Counted from the first letter of the stretch, positions 1-8,008 are shown. The stretch is 64,000 nt of DNA from Deinococcus multiflagellatus (GCF_020166415.1 NZ_JAIQXV010000016.1:49789-113788); one strand, 5' to 3'. Notes: generated from the letters alone by a model not told the origin. Translations and numbers: made by a program.

Positions 1-228
1 AAAGGACCGCCAAACACCACGGTGGCGGATGAACCACTCCCAATCAGTACCCTTATGTTTCTCGTCCTGCTTGGACGTCTTGAGCACCCGGTGCCGGGTG
101 CTCCACCGCATGAGATCGAGGAGATTGATGTCCGTGAACGTCTCTTCCCCTTGATGGCATTTGAGCGCCCAACCCCACCGCGTTCTGTGCCACGTCCGCC
201 GGGCCAATTCTTCGAGATCTGCCTGCAT
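1..228 (-). CDS. DUF6615-like protein, N-terminal part (cut by window edge)
   Basis: Reading the complement from the ATG at 228 gives 76 residues with no stop before the window edge, so the gene continues outside. The protein starts MQADLEELARRTWHRTRWGW and contains EETFTDINLLDL followed by KGTDWEWFIRHRG. An acidic E-E-T-x-T-D-x-N-L-L stretch followed by G-x-D-W-E-W is, from memory, typical of the uncharacterised DUF6615 family, which has a nuclease-like layout of acidic residues; this is not confirmed by a search. It follows the nuclease/NADAR-like gene on the same strand after about 120 bases and may belong to the same transcription unit. The opposite-strand frame over the same bases does not resemble a protein. 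Confidence 0.65.
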   Translation of the reverse strand, partial: MQADLEELARRTWHRTRWGWALKCHQGEETFTDINLLDLMRWSTRHRVLKTSKQDEKHKGTDWEWFIRHRGVWRSF

Positions 229-349
229 GCAAAACACTCCTGGACTCCGCCCTGTTGAATGGCGACACTGACGCTGAAACGACCCTGAATCCTCTGCTGC
301 ACAGCATGCGGCCCTGGAGGGTCACGTTCAACCATTCTGGTCCAGCCCG

Positions 350-1951
350 TCACGGTTTGGGCCGAAAGGCCCGGCCCCCCGCGGCATGCACCGGCACCAG
401 GGCGGTGCCCCCTGGGCCCCGCACCGCCAGCTCGCCCACGCACCGTAGGGCTTCAGCAGCCCCCTTGGGATGGGCGCAGCGCACGAACCCTGGCCAGGGC
501 GCTGGGCCAGCAAAGGCGCAGTGACCACACCCATCCCTGGCCTGATCCGCCACCGCGCGGGCAAGCTGGCCCCGCAGCCGCAGCACCTGGTCCAGGCCTG
601 CGCGGCCCTGAAGCCCGTCCAAGAGTGGACTGAACACCGGCGCGTCGACCAGCAGCCCCGGCAGGGTGGCCACCAGGGCCGCGCCCCGGTCGCCCCGGTA
701 GGCCACGCGCAGCACCTCGGCGGCCACCCGGTCGCGCACCGCCAGCCAATCCGGCCGCTCCGCGCTGGGCCGGGCCACGGTCAGGGCGTCGCGCCGGTCT
801 GTGACCCCCGTCAGTGTCTCCCGCACTGTCTGGTCCAGCGTCCGGGCCGCCAGGAATGCCCCGGCGGCGTGCGGGTAAACGCGGCCTCCCAGTCGCACAG
901 GCGTACGTGCCCACAGGCTCAGCAGGTCGGTGTCTGCCCAGGTGCCCGGAAACCACGGGCGGGGGTTTTGAAGTTCGGGTGGAGGCCGTCTGGGAAGGGG
1001 CGGCTGAGGGCGCTGGAGGGGCAGGACGCGCGCTGGAGCAGATGGGCTGGGCGGTCGGCTGGGGACCGGCTCGGCTTGAGCCTGGCGCAGCGTGGCCAGC
1101 GAGAGCGGCTCGACCGTGCCCAACAGGTCGACGTGCATCTCGCCCCACCCGGGTCGGATGACCGGGGCCCCGGCCCGCCAGGTGCCGCGCTTCAGGGCTT
1201 CTTCGGGCTGCCGGGTGCTGCCCTTGGGAACGACGAGGACCGCGACATGCACGTCACACCCCGCCGCCTTGAGGTGGCCGAGCGTGCCCGCCTGGGTGGT
1301 GGTCATGCTGAGGGGATCGGCTTCCTGCGCGTCCGTCCGGGCGCGGCGCTTGACCTCGATGACGACGGGCGTCTGACCCGCCAGGGCCAGGACATCCACG
1401 TTCGTGAAGGCGCCCGGGTCCGCGGCCGCCACCCGCTCGATGTAGGCACTCTCGATCAGGGCCGCGCCCAGGGTCTCTTCGGGCACACTGGCCCAGCGGG
1501 AGAGGTCTGGCAGCAGGGGACCGGGGGGCAGGTTCAGTCGCCCTTCTGGTTTCGAGGCGCCTGGGGTCAAGATCGGTGCGCCGCGCACCACCGCCGTGCG
1601 CAGGGGCCAGGCCGTGAACGTCAGGGCCTGCTCAGTGGCAGTCCACTGCACATACCGGACGCCGTGAAGCCCTTGAATGGTGCGGGCCAGCAGATCAGCA
1701 TCCGCAGCGCTTAAATCGCCAGGGGGCACCGGGGCCAACACAATCCAGGTCCAGTCTTTGGGCTGACGCAGGACGCGCTCGAGCACATCCTGCCGCCGGG
1801 TGCGGCGCCGCACCGCCCAGAGTCCAAACGTGGCCACCTGGTGCCCCTCTTCGGCCAAGGCCCGCCGCATCGCCTGTTCTGAGACCAGGGCGTCCAGGGG
1901 CGCCCGGTCCTGAAACGGCAGGGCCAGAAGCGCGGCCAGTGGGAGCGGCAT
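350..1951 (-). CDS. Nuclease-like / NADAR-like fusion protein with C-terminal cysteine cluster
   Basis: 533 residues from the ATG at 1951, which has a GGGGA just upstream; an in-frame GTG at 1972 would add seven residues. Three parts can be seen. Residues about 165-245 carry a PD-(D/E)XK-type signature: an upstream Glu (IESAYIERV), then NVDVLAL, then VVIEVKRRA (Asp186, Glu199, Lys201). A Pro-rich linker follows (about 290-335). Residues about 338-440 look like the YbiA/NADAR fold (LSLWARTPVRLGGRVYPHAA, then a Trp-x3-Arg helix), but the usual acidic residue after the YP motif is not present, so catalysis is doubtful. The tail has CGHC plus two more cysteines (about 475, 478, 492, 504), suggesting a metal site. 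The domain names are my reading; the combination points to nucleic-acid or nucleotide processing, possibly defence. It lies 33 bases after the upstream gene on the same strand. Confidence 0.75.
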   Translation of the reverse strand: MPLPLAALLALPFQDRAPLDALVSEQAMRRALAEEGHQVATFGLWAVRRRTRRQDVLERVLRQPKDWTWIVLAPVPPGDLSAADADLLARTIQGLHGVRYVQWTATEQALTFTAWPLRTAVVRGAPILTPGASKPEGRLNLPPGPLLPDLSRWASVPEETLGAALIESAYIERVAAADPGAFTNVDVLALAGQTPVVIEVKRRARTDAQEADPLSMTTTQAGTLGHLKAAGCDVHVAVLVVPKGSTRQPEEALKRGTWRAGAPVIRPGWGEMHVDLLGTVEPLSLATLRQAQAEPVPSRPPSPSAPARVLPLQRPQPPLPRRPPPELQNPRPWFPGTWADTDLLSLWARTPVRLGGRVYPHAAGAFLAARTLDQTVRETLTGVTDRRDALTVARPSAERPDWLAVRDRVAAEVLRVAYRGDRGAALVATLPGLLVDAPVFSPLLDGLQGRAGLDQVLRLRGQLARAVADQARDGCGHCAFAGPAPWPGFVRCAHPKGAAEALRCVGELAVRGPGGTALVPVHAAGGRAFRPKP

Positions 1952-2005
1952 GTCCCCATGATGTCGCACCACTGAGGCCGATGCCTGCGGGGGGCTGGCC
2001 GCGCC

Positions 2006-2716
2006 TCAGTAGCCCAAGAACTCAGCGTAAGAGACCCACTGGGCGGCGTAGGTCCGTTGGGGTGTGGAGGTCAACCCTGGGGGCAATCGCCGGGCCGCAT
2101 AGGCCTTCCGGTACTGGTTGAACGTTTTGAAGCCCAAGGGCCGCACGGCGGCGCAGGCCTCCTCGTAGGGCAAGACTGAACCGGGCGGCTGAAAGACGTG
2201 GGAGGCCCGGGAAAACAGAGCGGGCCAGCCGGGCCAGTGGGGGCGGTACGTCACCTGAGGCGAGAAGGGGAACGCGAGCGGGAGGGTTCGCGCGCGCACC
2301 GCTGCGTCGTAATCGGCGCGCGTGGCGATGGCCAGGCCCTGGGCATTCAGGTGGCGCAGCAGCGTCTGGCTTTCGTCCAAGGTCAGCAGCCGGGGATCAC
2401 GGGCGCAGGCCTGCCAGGAAAAGTGCGTCTGGCGCCAGTCGTTCGCTGGCGCCTCGGGGCGCCGCACCCAGCCCGCCCGACTCCTGGACGCGCCGATCAG
2501 CACTTCGTGGAGACGGAAAACGACGGGTTGACCGTCCTGCCAGCGCCAACCCACCAGGCTGCCCTGTGGCGTGACCGTCCATTGGGCATTCAGGATTTCA
2601 TCGGACACAGGACGGTCCACCCGGAGGGGCTGGGCGAAACCGGTGAGCCAGGTGGCGCCCTTGAGCGGCGTGGTCGTCAGCGTCAGGGGCGCCGGAAGGG
2701 GGAGCAACGTCGTCAC
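2006..2716 (-). CDS. Protein with two phage-integrase-repeat (PHINT-like) units
   Basis: 236 residues, GTG start at 2716. The C-terminal half holds two diverged copies of a unit of about 55 residues. Copy one spans about 113-170 and ends TYRPHWPGWPALFSR; copy two spans about 183-236 and ends AAQWVSYAEFLGY. The pattern (helix with L/G-x-K/T-x-x-x-Y, then LP...P...Y...W..W..F) matches the repeat known from some phage integrases (PF14882-like), thought to bind DNA or partners. No recombinase catalytic domain is present here. The N-terminal 100 residues are not recognised. The gene is first in a minus-strand set with the nuclease/NADAR-like gene, so a DNA-targeting partner role is possible but is inference. 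Confidence 0.7.
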   Translation of the reverse strand: MTTLLPLPAPLTLTTTPLKGATWLTGFAQPLRVDRPVSDEILNAQWTVTPQGSLVGWRWQDGQPVVFRLHEVLIGASRSRAGWVRRPEAPANDWRQTHFSWQACARDPRLLTLDESQTLLRHLNAQGLAIATRADYDAAVRARTLPLAFPFSPQVTYRPHWPGWPALFSRASHVFQPPGSVLPYEEACAAVRPLGFKTFNQYRKAYAARRLPPGLTSTPQRTYAAQWVSYAEFLGY

Positions 2717-2730
2717 CCTGTCAGTGTGCA

Positions 2731-2742
2731 GGCGCGTGGGTG
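2731..2742 (-). promoter_or_regulatory. -10-like box upstream of the PHINT-repeat gene
   Basis: Complement reads CACCCACGCGCC, beginning 26 bases before the GTG at 2716. See the finding on the shared box. Confidence 0.45.
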
Positions 2743-2843
2743 CGAGCGCCGAGGGCCGCTCAGCTGAGATCCTGGCTGATCAGGCCCTGGAGAGACGGCG
2801 GGGCCCTGGCGAACGCGGGAGGAAGGCCAAAGTCTTCCGCCGC

Positions 2844-2855
2844 CACACTGCGCCC
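2844..2855 (+). promoter_or_regulatory. -10-like box abutting a start codon
   Basis: CACACTGCGCCC ends directly at the ATG at 2856, which would give a leaderless message. Its form resembles the box at HU (5284). Confidence 0.4.
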
Positions 2856-3188
2856 ATGACGGACGATGATCCCCTCACGAGCGGCGGCAGATCAGCCTCC
2901 TTCCCCTCTCACCAGGGTGAGCCTTCACCCCAGCCGGCCTCAGTCCACAGCGCTGTCGGCCACGATCTCCAGGCGCTGCCACCCCAGGTGGCCCAGTGGT
3001 GTCAGGCCCAGGCCGAGGTTCAGGGCTTGACCGTGGAGACGTTCATCGACCAGCGCCTGGCCCATCTCCTGTCCAGTGGCACGGCCCTGAGCGCCGCGAA
3101 CGCCCAGGCCATCACCGCCCACGTTCTCGCCGTCATTCGAGCGGAGCGTCCACGCCGCGAGCCCTGCAAGGAAGGCCCTCATGTTTGA
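2856..3188 (+). CDS. Hypothetical protein, possible small DNA-binding helix pair
   Basis: 110 residues from the ATG at 2856; the frame is open further upstream, but the ATG lies directly after a -10-like box and the upstream part has no protein character. The first 35 residues are low complexity. The second half (LPPQVAQWCQAQAEVQGLTV, then FIDQRLAHLL) could form a short helix pair resembling a ribbon-helix-helix core, though this is weak. Its stop overlaps the start of a 35-codon ORF at 3181, which in turn overlaps the M41-like protease start, so the three are probably translated in sequence. Confidence 0.55.
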   Translation: MTDDDPLTSGGRSASFPSHQGEPSPQPASVHSAVGHDLQALPPQVAQWCQAQAEVQGLTVETFIDQRLAHLLSSGTALSAANAQAITAHVLAVIRAERPRREPCKEGPHV

Positions 3189-3288
3189 TGTCGTATTCCC
3201 CCGCTCCGGACAAACAACATGGCTGCGCGATCTGGTCCAGTGCCTGCCGTTCTTCACCCCTCAGCCCGACGAGGACACGGCGCAATGA
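3181..3288 (+). CDS. Small ORF coupling two genes (35 residues)
   Basis: ATG at 3181 lies inside the end of the preceding gene (overlap 8 bases) and the TGA at 3286-3288 overlaps the ATG at 3285 of the protease in an ATGA arrangement. The product begins MFDVVFPRSGQTTWLRDL and has no recognised domain. Overlaps at both ends suggest a coupled small gene; the alternative is that the protease frame starts upstream at 3219 and this ORF is chance. Confidence 0.4.
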   Translation: MFDVVFPRSGQTTWLRDLVQCLPFFTPQPDEDTAQ

Positions 3289-4367
3289 GGTTGCCCCCAG
3301 CGTTGCGGGGCCGCGTCGTCCTGACCTGGACCCAGGTCACGCAGTGGCCGCATTGGCGAGTGGCGGCGCGGCTGTTGATCGTCTGCTTCCCTGTGTTCGT
3401 GGCGTTTGCCCTGTATGAGGCGGCGCCTGCGCCTGAGACCATCCTTGCCCGCGGCGCACTCAATGTCCTCGCTAAGTTTGCTCCTCTTGTCGTGGGCGTT
3501 GTCTTCGTCTGGAGCGCCATAAAATTTGTCATGGCAGGCGGCCCTGGCCTGCTGGCGGAAGTGGTGTCCTTCCTGCGGAATTTCGCCTTGGGCGGTTTGC
3601 TCCTGGCCACCTTGATCAAGCTGCTTGGCGACCCCATCGCACAGGGCCTGCGGGCCGAGCCCCTGGCCACCGCCACCGGTGTAGCGACCCTGTTCCTCCT
3701 GGCCCTGATGACCGACCGGGTGTACCAGAGAGGAAAGTCCAGCAGCGTTGAGGCGCTCTTTCAACCAGGCCCATCGGTAGAGGCCGTGCCTCGTGGTGCT
3801 CTCCCCTCCGAACGCGACGTCCAGGTCATGGCGGTGCACGAAGCGGCGCACGTCCTGGTGTGGGGCGGCCATCCCGGTTATCCCCCACAGCGGCTGCGAC
3901 TGAACCCGAGTGGCCACCCGGCGGGCACCGTCACCGTGGCGGCCTCCCATCGCCTGGCCGACCGCACCGAATTGGAGCGTCACATGCTGTGCAGCCTGGC
4001 GGGGGTGGCCGCCGAAACCCAGGTCTTCGGAACGACCTTTGCGGGGTCTCATCAGGATCTGGTGCAGCACGCCGCCCTGGCCCGTCAATTCCTGGCGGCG
4101 GCCCCCGAGCGGCCGGGCCTCATCCATGACGCCAGCACGCCCGAGGAACTGGCCTTCAACGAGCAGATGATTCGGGGCTTGCGCCTGGACCATTTGGAGA
4201 TGCTGGCCGGGTTTTTCACGGCACACCGAGACCTGCTGGACGAGCTTGCCGCTCTGGCCAGGGTCAAGGGGCAATTGGAGCAGGAGGACCTGAAACCCTT
4301 CCTTGACCGGGTTACGGCACCTTTACCTTCGATGAAATCAGAGGAGGTTTGCGCCTCTTCGGCCTGA
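3285..4367 (+). CDS. Membrane-anchored M41 (FtsH-type) metalloprotease without AAA domain
   Basis: 360 residues from the ATG at 3285. Four hydrophobic segments (about 26-44, 64-84, 96-115, 128-145) precede a soluble domain with the zinc motif HEAAH at about 185-189. Farther on, LAGVAAETQVFG and GSHQDLVQHA match the helix region of FtsH peptidase domains, where the Asp is the third zinc ligand. FtsH normally carries an AAA ATPase between membrane part and protease; here none is present and the protein is little more than half FtsH length. It therefore probably cleaves unfolded or membrane-proximal proteins without its own motor, or works with another ATPase (inference). A strong hairpin terminator follows at 4396. 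A start at 3219 would add 22 residues. Confidence 0.8.
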   Translation: MRLPPALRGRVVLTWTQVTQWPHWRVAARLLIVCFPVFVAFALYEAAPAPETILARGALNVLAKFAPLVVGVVFVWSAIKFVMAGGPGLLAEVVSFLRNFALGGLLLATLIKLLGDPIAQGLRAEPLATATGVATLFLLALMTDRVYQRGKSSSVEALFQPGPSVEAVPRGALPSERDVQVMAVHEAAHVLVWGGHPGYPPQRLRLNPSGHPAGTVTVAASHRLADRTELERHMLCSLAGVAAETQVFGTTFAGSHQDLVQHAALARQFLAAAPERPGLIHDASTPEELAFNEQMIRGLRLDHLEMLAGFFTAHRDLLDELAALARVKGQLEQEDLKPFLDRVTAPLPSMKSEEVCASSA

Positions 4368-4395
4368 TGGGGGTGCCCTCCAGGGACTGACTCGC

Positions 4396-4422
4396 GCCGC
4401 GACCCGTTGTCGCGGCCTTTTT
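4396..4422 (+). terminator. Rho-independent terminator after the M41-like gene
   Basis: Perfect 8-bp stem GCCGCGAC / GTCGCGGC with a 5-base loop, followed by C and TTTTT. Confidence 0.8.
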
Positions 4423-4690
4423 CGCGCTTGCCCCTTGAGGTCCTGCGCCACTGCATGGAGCGGCATGATGCCTGCACCTGATTCAGCAACCACCGGACCC
4501 ACCCGTTTTGGCAGGATCTGGACCCCCAGGCGGAACTCCGGCAGCTGGCACAACGGGGCGCGCCGCTGCCCCTGGAATCGTCTGGACTGGGGTGCCTCCC
4601 GCCACGGTGGGGTTGCTCCTGGACGTCCTCCATCCCCGGAGCTGACGGTGGGCTTGCCTCCGGGGCGGCCCACGTGCGTGTCCGACCGGT
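4423..4690 (+). pseudogene. Possible decayed coding fragment
   Basis: No intact gene fits. One frame reads PLEVLRHCMERHDACT, meets a stop, then FSNHRTHPFWQDLDPQAELR; a shifted frame then reads TGVPPATVGLLLDVLHPRS to a stop. This piecewise protein-like reading suggests a frameshifted remnant, but the region is short and the case is weak. Confidence 0.25.
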
Positions 4691-4806
4691 CCGCGACGCA
4701 CTGAACTGACAAACCCTCCCGACGCCGACCATCACCTTGGCTTGACCCCTACCACTGGCAAGCCGAAGTTCGCCCGTTGTCCACGTCCTTTCATCCGAGG
4801 TGTCTC

Positions 4807-5295
4807 ATGTTGAGCTCTGTTCCTGGCCTGAATCAGCCCCTTGACCCTGTGTTGCTGGCGCCCCGCGCCGACCCGCCGTATACCCCGGAGGAACTGAGGC
4901 CGGCTGTTCGGTTCCTGCTGGGTCTGGATCAGTGGTCGGCTCCTGACCAGAGCTTCTTCCAACGAGTAGAGCACGACTTGCTGAGCGCCCTGCTGGGGGC
5001 GCTGCTGCCGAACAAGCCGGTGGACGATGTGCTGGTTCAGCTGTCCGGGTTGTCATTCACTGACCTGTCTGCGCTACCTCTGGCCGATTCGCCCGCAGAG
5101 CTTCACCTACTGGCGGTGCTCCAACGCATGCGAGGCATGAGGCCAGCCACGAGCGAGTCGCTGTGGTTGGGGATTCAGAGCAAGATTCAGGCCAGCCTGA
5201 TGGTTCCCTCTGCAGCGCGGCACGGCCAGCAGGCAGAAGTGGCGACCACTGAGGCTCCGCTTGCATTTCCACCCGCCAGCCGCCACACTCGCGCC
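4807..5295 (+). CDS. Unknown protein whose frame runs without a stop into HU
   Basis: From the ATG at 4807 (preceded by GAGGTG) the frame codes 163 residues and then continues directly into the HU start at 5296 without a stop. Residues 25-115 look like a real helical domain ([36 protein letters not shown]); residues after about 125 look like translated intergenic DNA. Either the gene has lost its stop, giving a long HU fusion of 283 residues, or it is a decayed gene upstream of HU. The domain is not recognised. Confidence 0.45.
5260..5289 (+). promoter_or_regulatory. Probable HU promoter
   Basis: TTGCAT, a 17-base spacer, then CACACT, followed by CGCGCC and the ATG at 5296. It is one of the few copies of the shared box here with a fair -35, and would give a leaderless or nearly leaderless message. 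Confidence 0.45.
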
Positions 5296-5658
5296 ATGAC
5301 CAAGAAAGCAGCGAAAGCCCCGGCGAAGAAAGCGTCCCCCAAAGCGGCGGTGGCTGCGCCCACCAAGGCCGCTTCAGACGCGGGCAAAATCGGCAAGACC
5401 CAGTTGGTGGACTTGGTTGCGGACAAGACCGGCCTGACCAAAAAGCAGAGCGAAGAAGCCGTGGTGGCGGCTCTGGACATCATGGTGAACGCAGTGAAAG
5501 CGGGGCAGAGCGTCGGTCTGCCCGGCCTTGGCACCCTGAGTGTGAGAGAGACTGCGGCCCGCACCGGCGTCAGGCCCGGCACCAGCGAGAAGATTCAGAT
5601 TCCTGCCGGCAAGAAAGTCGCCTTCAAGGTCGCCAGCACCCTAAAAGGCGACCTTTAA
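5296..5658 (+). CDS. hup: DNA-binding protein HU with basic N-terminal extension
   Basis: 120 residues from the ATG at 5296. The first 33 residues are a Lys/Ala/Pro-rich tail ([18 protein letters not shown]), then a standard HU body: [20 protein letters not shown] dimerisation helices, [19 protein letters not shown], then the DNA-binding arm ending [17 protein letters not shown] dimers bend and compact DNA; the basic tail resembles that of Deinococcus HU and should add DNA contacts. The arm normally has RNP at its tip; here the corresponding stretch is [13 protein letters not shown], a modest change. The gene is separately promoted and followed by a GC-rich hairpin. Confidence 0.9.
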   Translation: MTKKAAKAPAKKASPKAAVAAPTKAASDAGKIGKTQLVDLVADKTGLTKKQSEEAVVAALDIMVNAVKAGQSVGLPGLGTLSVRETAARTGVRPGTSEKIQIPAGKKVAFKVASTLKGDL

Positions 5659-5668
5659 TTCAGGGAAA

Positions 5669-5701
5669 GAGGCGCCCCATGGCTTGACCCTGGGGCGCCT
5701 C
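5669..5701 (+). terminator. GC-rich hairpin after HU
   Basis: 10-bp stem GAGGCGCCCC / GGGGCGCCTC with a 13-base loop; no T-run follows, so termination is likely but not certain. Confidence 0.5.
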
Positions 5702-5772
5702 TCGCTGCCGGGCACGTGTGGCATCCCGACGCTAGGCTGCAGGTGTGGAGCAGGTACCCAAGGGAAAAGGAG

Positions 5773-5798
5773 AAAGGCGATCCTGTGAGATCGCCTTT
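5773..5798 (-). terminator. Terminator of the recombinase operon
   Basis: 10-bp stem AAAGGCGATC / GATCGCCTTT with a 6-base loop. It lies between HU and the convergent recombinase gene. Symmetric A and T ends allow action in both directions. Confidence 0.55.
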
Positions 5799-5929
5799 GA
5801 TGCTGGAGAAGATACCACCCTATTCAACAAGCCGCCAGGAGATGCATCACAATGCACGGCATGAGCAGCTCTCTCCTCTCCAGGACAGCGAAAACCCTTG
5901 GTATCTGAACGAGAGCACTGTCGTTGAAG

Positions 5930-6922
5930 TTACCACCCGGCGAGGTCGTCTTTGAGGTCGTCCGCCGCGAGTTGGGCATACCCTTTCCGCGTGGTATCGA
6001 CACTTTCATGCCCCAGGTGCGCCGCCACCCGGCCGAAATCCTTGATCTGCCGGAGCAGGCGCGTGCCCGCATACTTCCGCCCCGGGTGAAAGCCACGGAA
6101 CGGGACGCCTGCGGCTTTGAACGCTTTCTCCACATGGTACCGAGCGGTCATCATGTGGCCATATCGGAAGACGTACTCGCGTGGGGTGGTGCGTTTCCCA
6201 TCTTGATGATCCGGTCCGCCGGGGCCGTACAGCCCTCGGTAGTGCCGGGCGGCTCGGGCGAGGCTGGTGCTCATGGCCACCAGGCGGGCCTTGCGCCCTT
6301 TCCCGCTGCGCACATGCAGGCGCCGGCCTGCTTCATCCACGTCGTCCCACTGCAGCGCCAGCGCTTCACTAATGCGCAGCCCAGCATGGGCGGTCACAAA
6401 CAGTAGGAACTTCACGTGCACATCGGCGTGGTCCAGCACGTCAGCCAACTCGTCTTCGGAATAGGGGGGACGTTTGACGATGCCCGGCGTGCGGTCCTTG
6501 GGCACCCTGGCGTCCCGGAAGGGGTCAGCGTCAGTGGCCCCAGCCCAGCGCAGGGCCCGGTACAGGCAGCTCGCGGCCGCGACCTTGAGTTGTACCCCTG
6601 CCGGTTTGCGCCCGGCTGCAAGCATGTGGTTGATGTAGCTCTGGGCGTCATGCCGCCCCGGCCGCAGGAGGTTGACGGCCTGCTCCGTGGCGTACTCGAG
6701 AAACTGCCGAACTCCAAGGGCATAGGCTTCGGTGGTCCGGGGACTGGTCAGCACGCCACTTCCACCCTGATGGGCCAGGTAGGCGGTGGTCAGGGACACC
6801 AGGGCCGCGACGTCCTTTTCGCCAGCGGCTTTCACGGCACGGCGGCGCAGTTCGTCGTCATGCAGATTCGTCCATTCCCGAGTTTGCGCGAGGAGCGAGC
6901 CTTGAAACGGAACGAGGGTCAT
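5930..6922 (-). CDS. Tyrosine recombinase (XerC/XerD-like integrase)
   Basis: 330 residues. The N-terminal SAM-like core-binding region (about 35-145) is followed by the catalytic domain with all expected residues: Arg183 in HAGLRISEAL, Lys208 in SGKGRKARLV, His279-x-x-Arg282 (FHPGRK), His305 in LGHESVDTT and nucleophile Tyr315. It should cut and rejoin DNA through a 3'-phosphotyrosine at a specific site, for example plasmid dimer resolution or integration. The ATG at 6922 overlaps the stop of the preceding pRiA4b ORF-3-like gene by 4 bases (ATGA), so both are made from one message. No attachment site could be proven; the structured region at 8009-8070 is one candidate. Confidence 0.9.
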   Translation of the reverse strand: MTLVPFQGSLLAQTREWTNLHDDELRRRAVKAAGEKDVAALVSLTTAYLAHQGGSGVLTSPRTTEAYALGVRQFLEYATEQAVNLLRPGRHDAQSYINHMLAAGRKPAGVQLKVAAASCLYRALRWAGATDADPFRDARVPKDRTPGIVKRPPYSEDELADVLDHADVHVKFLLFVTAHAGLRISEALALQWDDVDEAGRRLHVRSGKGRKARLVAMSTSLARAARHYRGLYGPGGPDHQDGKRTTPREYVFRYGHMMTARYHVEKAFKAAGVPFRGFHPGRKYAGTRLLRQIKDFGRVAAHLGHESVDTTRKGYAQLAADDLKDDLAGW

Positions 6923-7947
6923 GGGAAACGCCGCCCCAACTCCGCATTGAGGGCGTCCACGTTGAACGCGGCGGGGTCGTACGAGGGGCCAAGGCGTTTC
7001 AAGCCTTTTTGCCCTGCTGGACTGTCTGGCGCAGCTCGCATGGCATTCAACACGCGGGCATATTCGTCCTCACCGAAGAAGGCCTCAGGAATCGCCTGCT
7101 CCATGCCGTTCAGGCACTGGAAGCGTGGCGTGGTCGTTGGCACCAGGACGGCCCCAGTCACGCACAGAACCACGCGCCATCTGGCGCGCCAGTCGTAGAG
7201 ATAGATCCCTGTCTGGCCCAAGGACAGGGCCTGATCGAGCTGTACCGTCGCGGCATCAACTGCCCCCTCACCCAACGTGGGGTCAGCGGTGCGTGCCTCA
7301 TACTCGGTGTCTCCGATCCGGAATTGATTGAGATGCTCATCGCTCCAGCCGTAGGCCGTCTGGAGGGCATGGTGCAGGTCCAGCAAGGTGGCGTCCGCAG
7401 GCACTTGCAAGGTGCGGCGCAGTTGCGTTCGGCCGTGCAACCGAGTGTCGATCTGGTACATCAAGCAACTGGACTCCGGCTCGAGGTCTATCAAATCGTC
7501 ATCGCCTGACTCCACATCATCTAAAGCTGGAGGGTCCTGAAGGGACCAGATCCCCCGGCTGACCTTGATGAACCGGGGGTCCCGGGTCAGACTGGCATTC
7601 AAGGTCTGTGCGCTCACCTTGCCGGCCGCCGTATTGTCCATGAGCATACGGAGAAGCTGGCGCGATTCGAAGGGCCCTTCCTGAAGCGTCATGACGTACG
7701 CCACGTAATCAGCGACGGCTGCACCCGTGCTGTACGGGTGAAACGCAGCGACCTCACCTTGCCGGCTGGGAATCTCGGTGAGCGAGGCTGTGTGTTGACC
7801 TTCGCGAGACAGGTGCACGGGACCTGAGGGGGTGTGAAGCAACACGGTCTGGTGCGGAAGGGTGATGGTCACGCCCGCCTGATCCGTAAGGGTGAGCCCT
7901 TCGCCCGTGAACCGAAGGTGGAGGGTGGGGGAGGCTCGTGGCGCCAT
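6919..7947 (-). CDS. Plasmid pRiA4b ORF-3-like protein with winged-helix segment
   Basis: 342 residues. The stretch around 165-270 (YQIDTRLHGRTQLRRTLQVP, HHALQTAYGWSDEHLNQFRI) is the hallmark of the pRiA4b ORF-3 family (PF07929), widespread on plasmids and of unknown function. Ahead of it, residues about 75-135 (VADYVAYVMTLQEGPFES ... DPRFIKVSRGIWSL) look like a HARE-type winged helix, which would suggest DNA binding. Such genes often sit by recombinases, as here, where the recombinase start overlaps its stop. The start has AAGGA 4 bases upstream. A 6-6-6 inverted repeat at 7959-7976 may be an operator for this operon. Confidence 0.8.
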   Translation of the reverse strand: MAPRASPTLHLRFTGEGLTLTDQAGVTITLPHQTVLLHTPSGPVHLSREGQHTASLTEIPSRQGEVAAFHPYSTGAAVADYVAYVMTLQEGPFESRQLLRMLMDNTAAGKVSAQTLNASLTRDPRFIKVSRGIWSLQDPPALDDVESGDDDLIDLEPESSCLMYQIDTRLHGRTQLRRTLQVPADATLLDLHHALQTAYGWSDEHLNQFRIGDTEYEARTADPTLGEGAVDAATVQLDQALSLGQTGIYLYDWRARWRVVLCVTGAVLVPTTTPRFQCLNGMEQAIPEAFFGEDEYARVLNAMRAAPDSPAGQKGLKRLGPSYDPAAFNVDALNAELGRRFP

Positions 7948-7958
7948 GTCCTTATCCT

Positions 7959-7976
7959 ACCTAAGACCGATTAGGT
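7959..7976 (-). promoter_or_regulatory. Inverted repeat operator candidate
   Basis: ACCTAA-6-TTAGGT lies 12 bases before the ATG at 7947, overlapping the likely -10 (TACCTA on the complement). Position and symmetry fit a repressor site, possibly bound by the winged-helix segment of the gene itself. Confidence 0.45.
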
Positions 7977-8008
7977 ATGAGAAGAGCCGCATAGTTGAAA
8001 TTTGATTT

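Noticed and set aside
82..103. Perfect palindrome GAGCACCCGG-TG-CCGGGTGCTC, with a 17-base match near 35651
   Set aside because: Both copies lie inside coding DNA that encodes RHRVL; the match is best explained by shared codons, not a site.
22..258. 78-codon plus-strand ORF at the window start
   Set aside because: It overlaps the minus-strand DUF6615-like fragment, which has clear protein character; the plus frame looks random.
470..1714. Long plus-strand ORF antisense to the nuclease/NADAR-like gene
   Set aside because: High GC gives long antisense frames; the product is low in structure and the minus frame has recognisable motifs.
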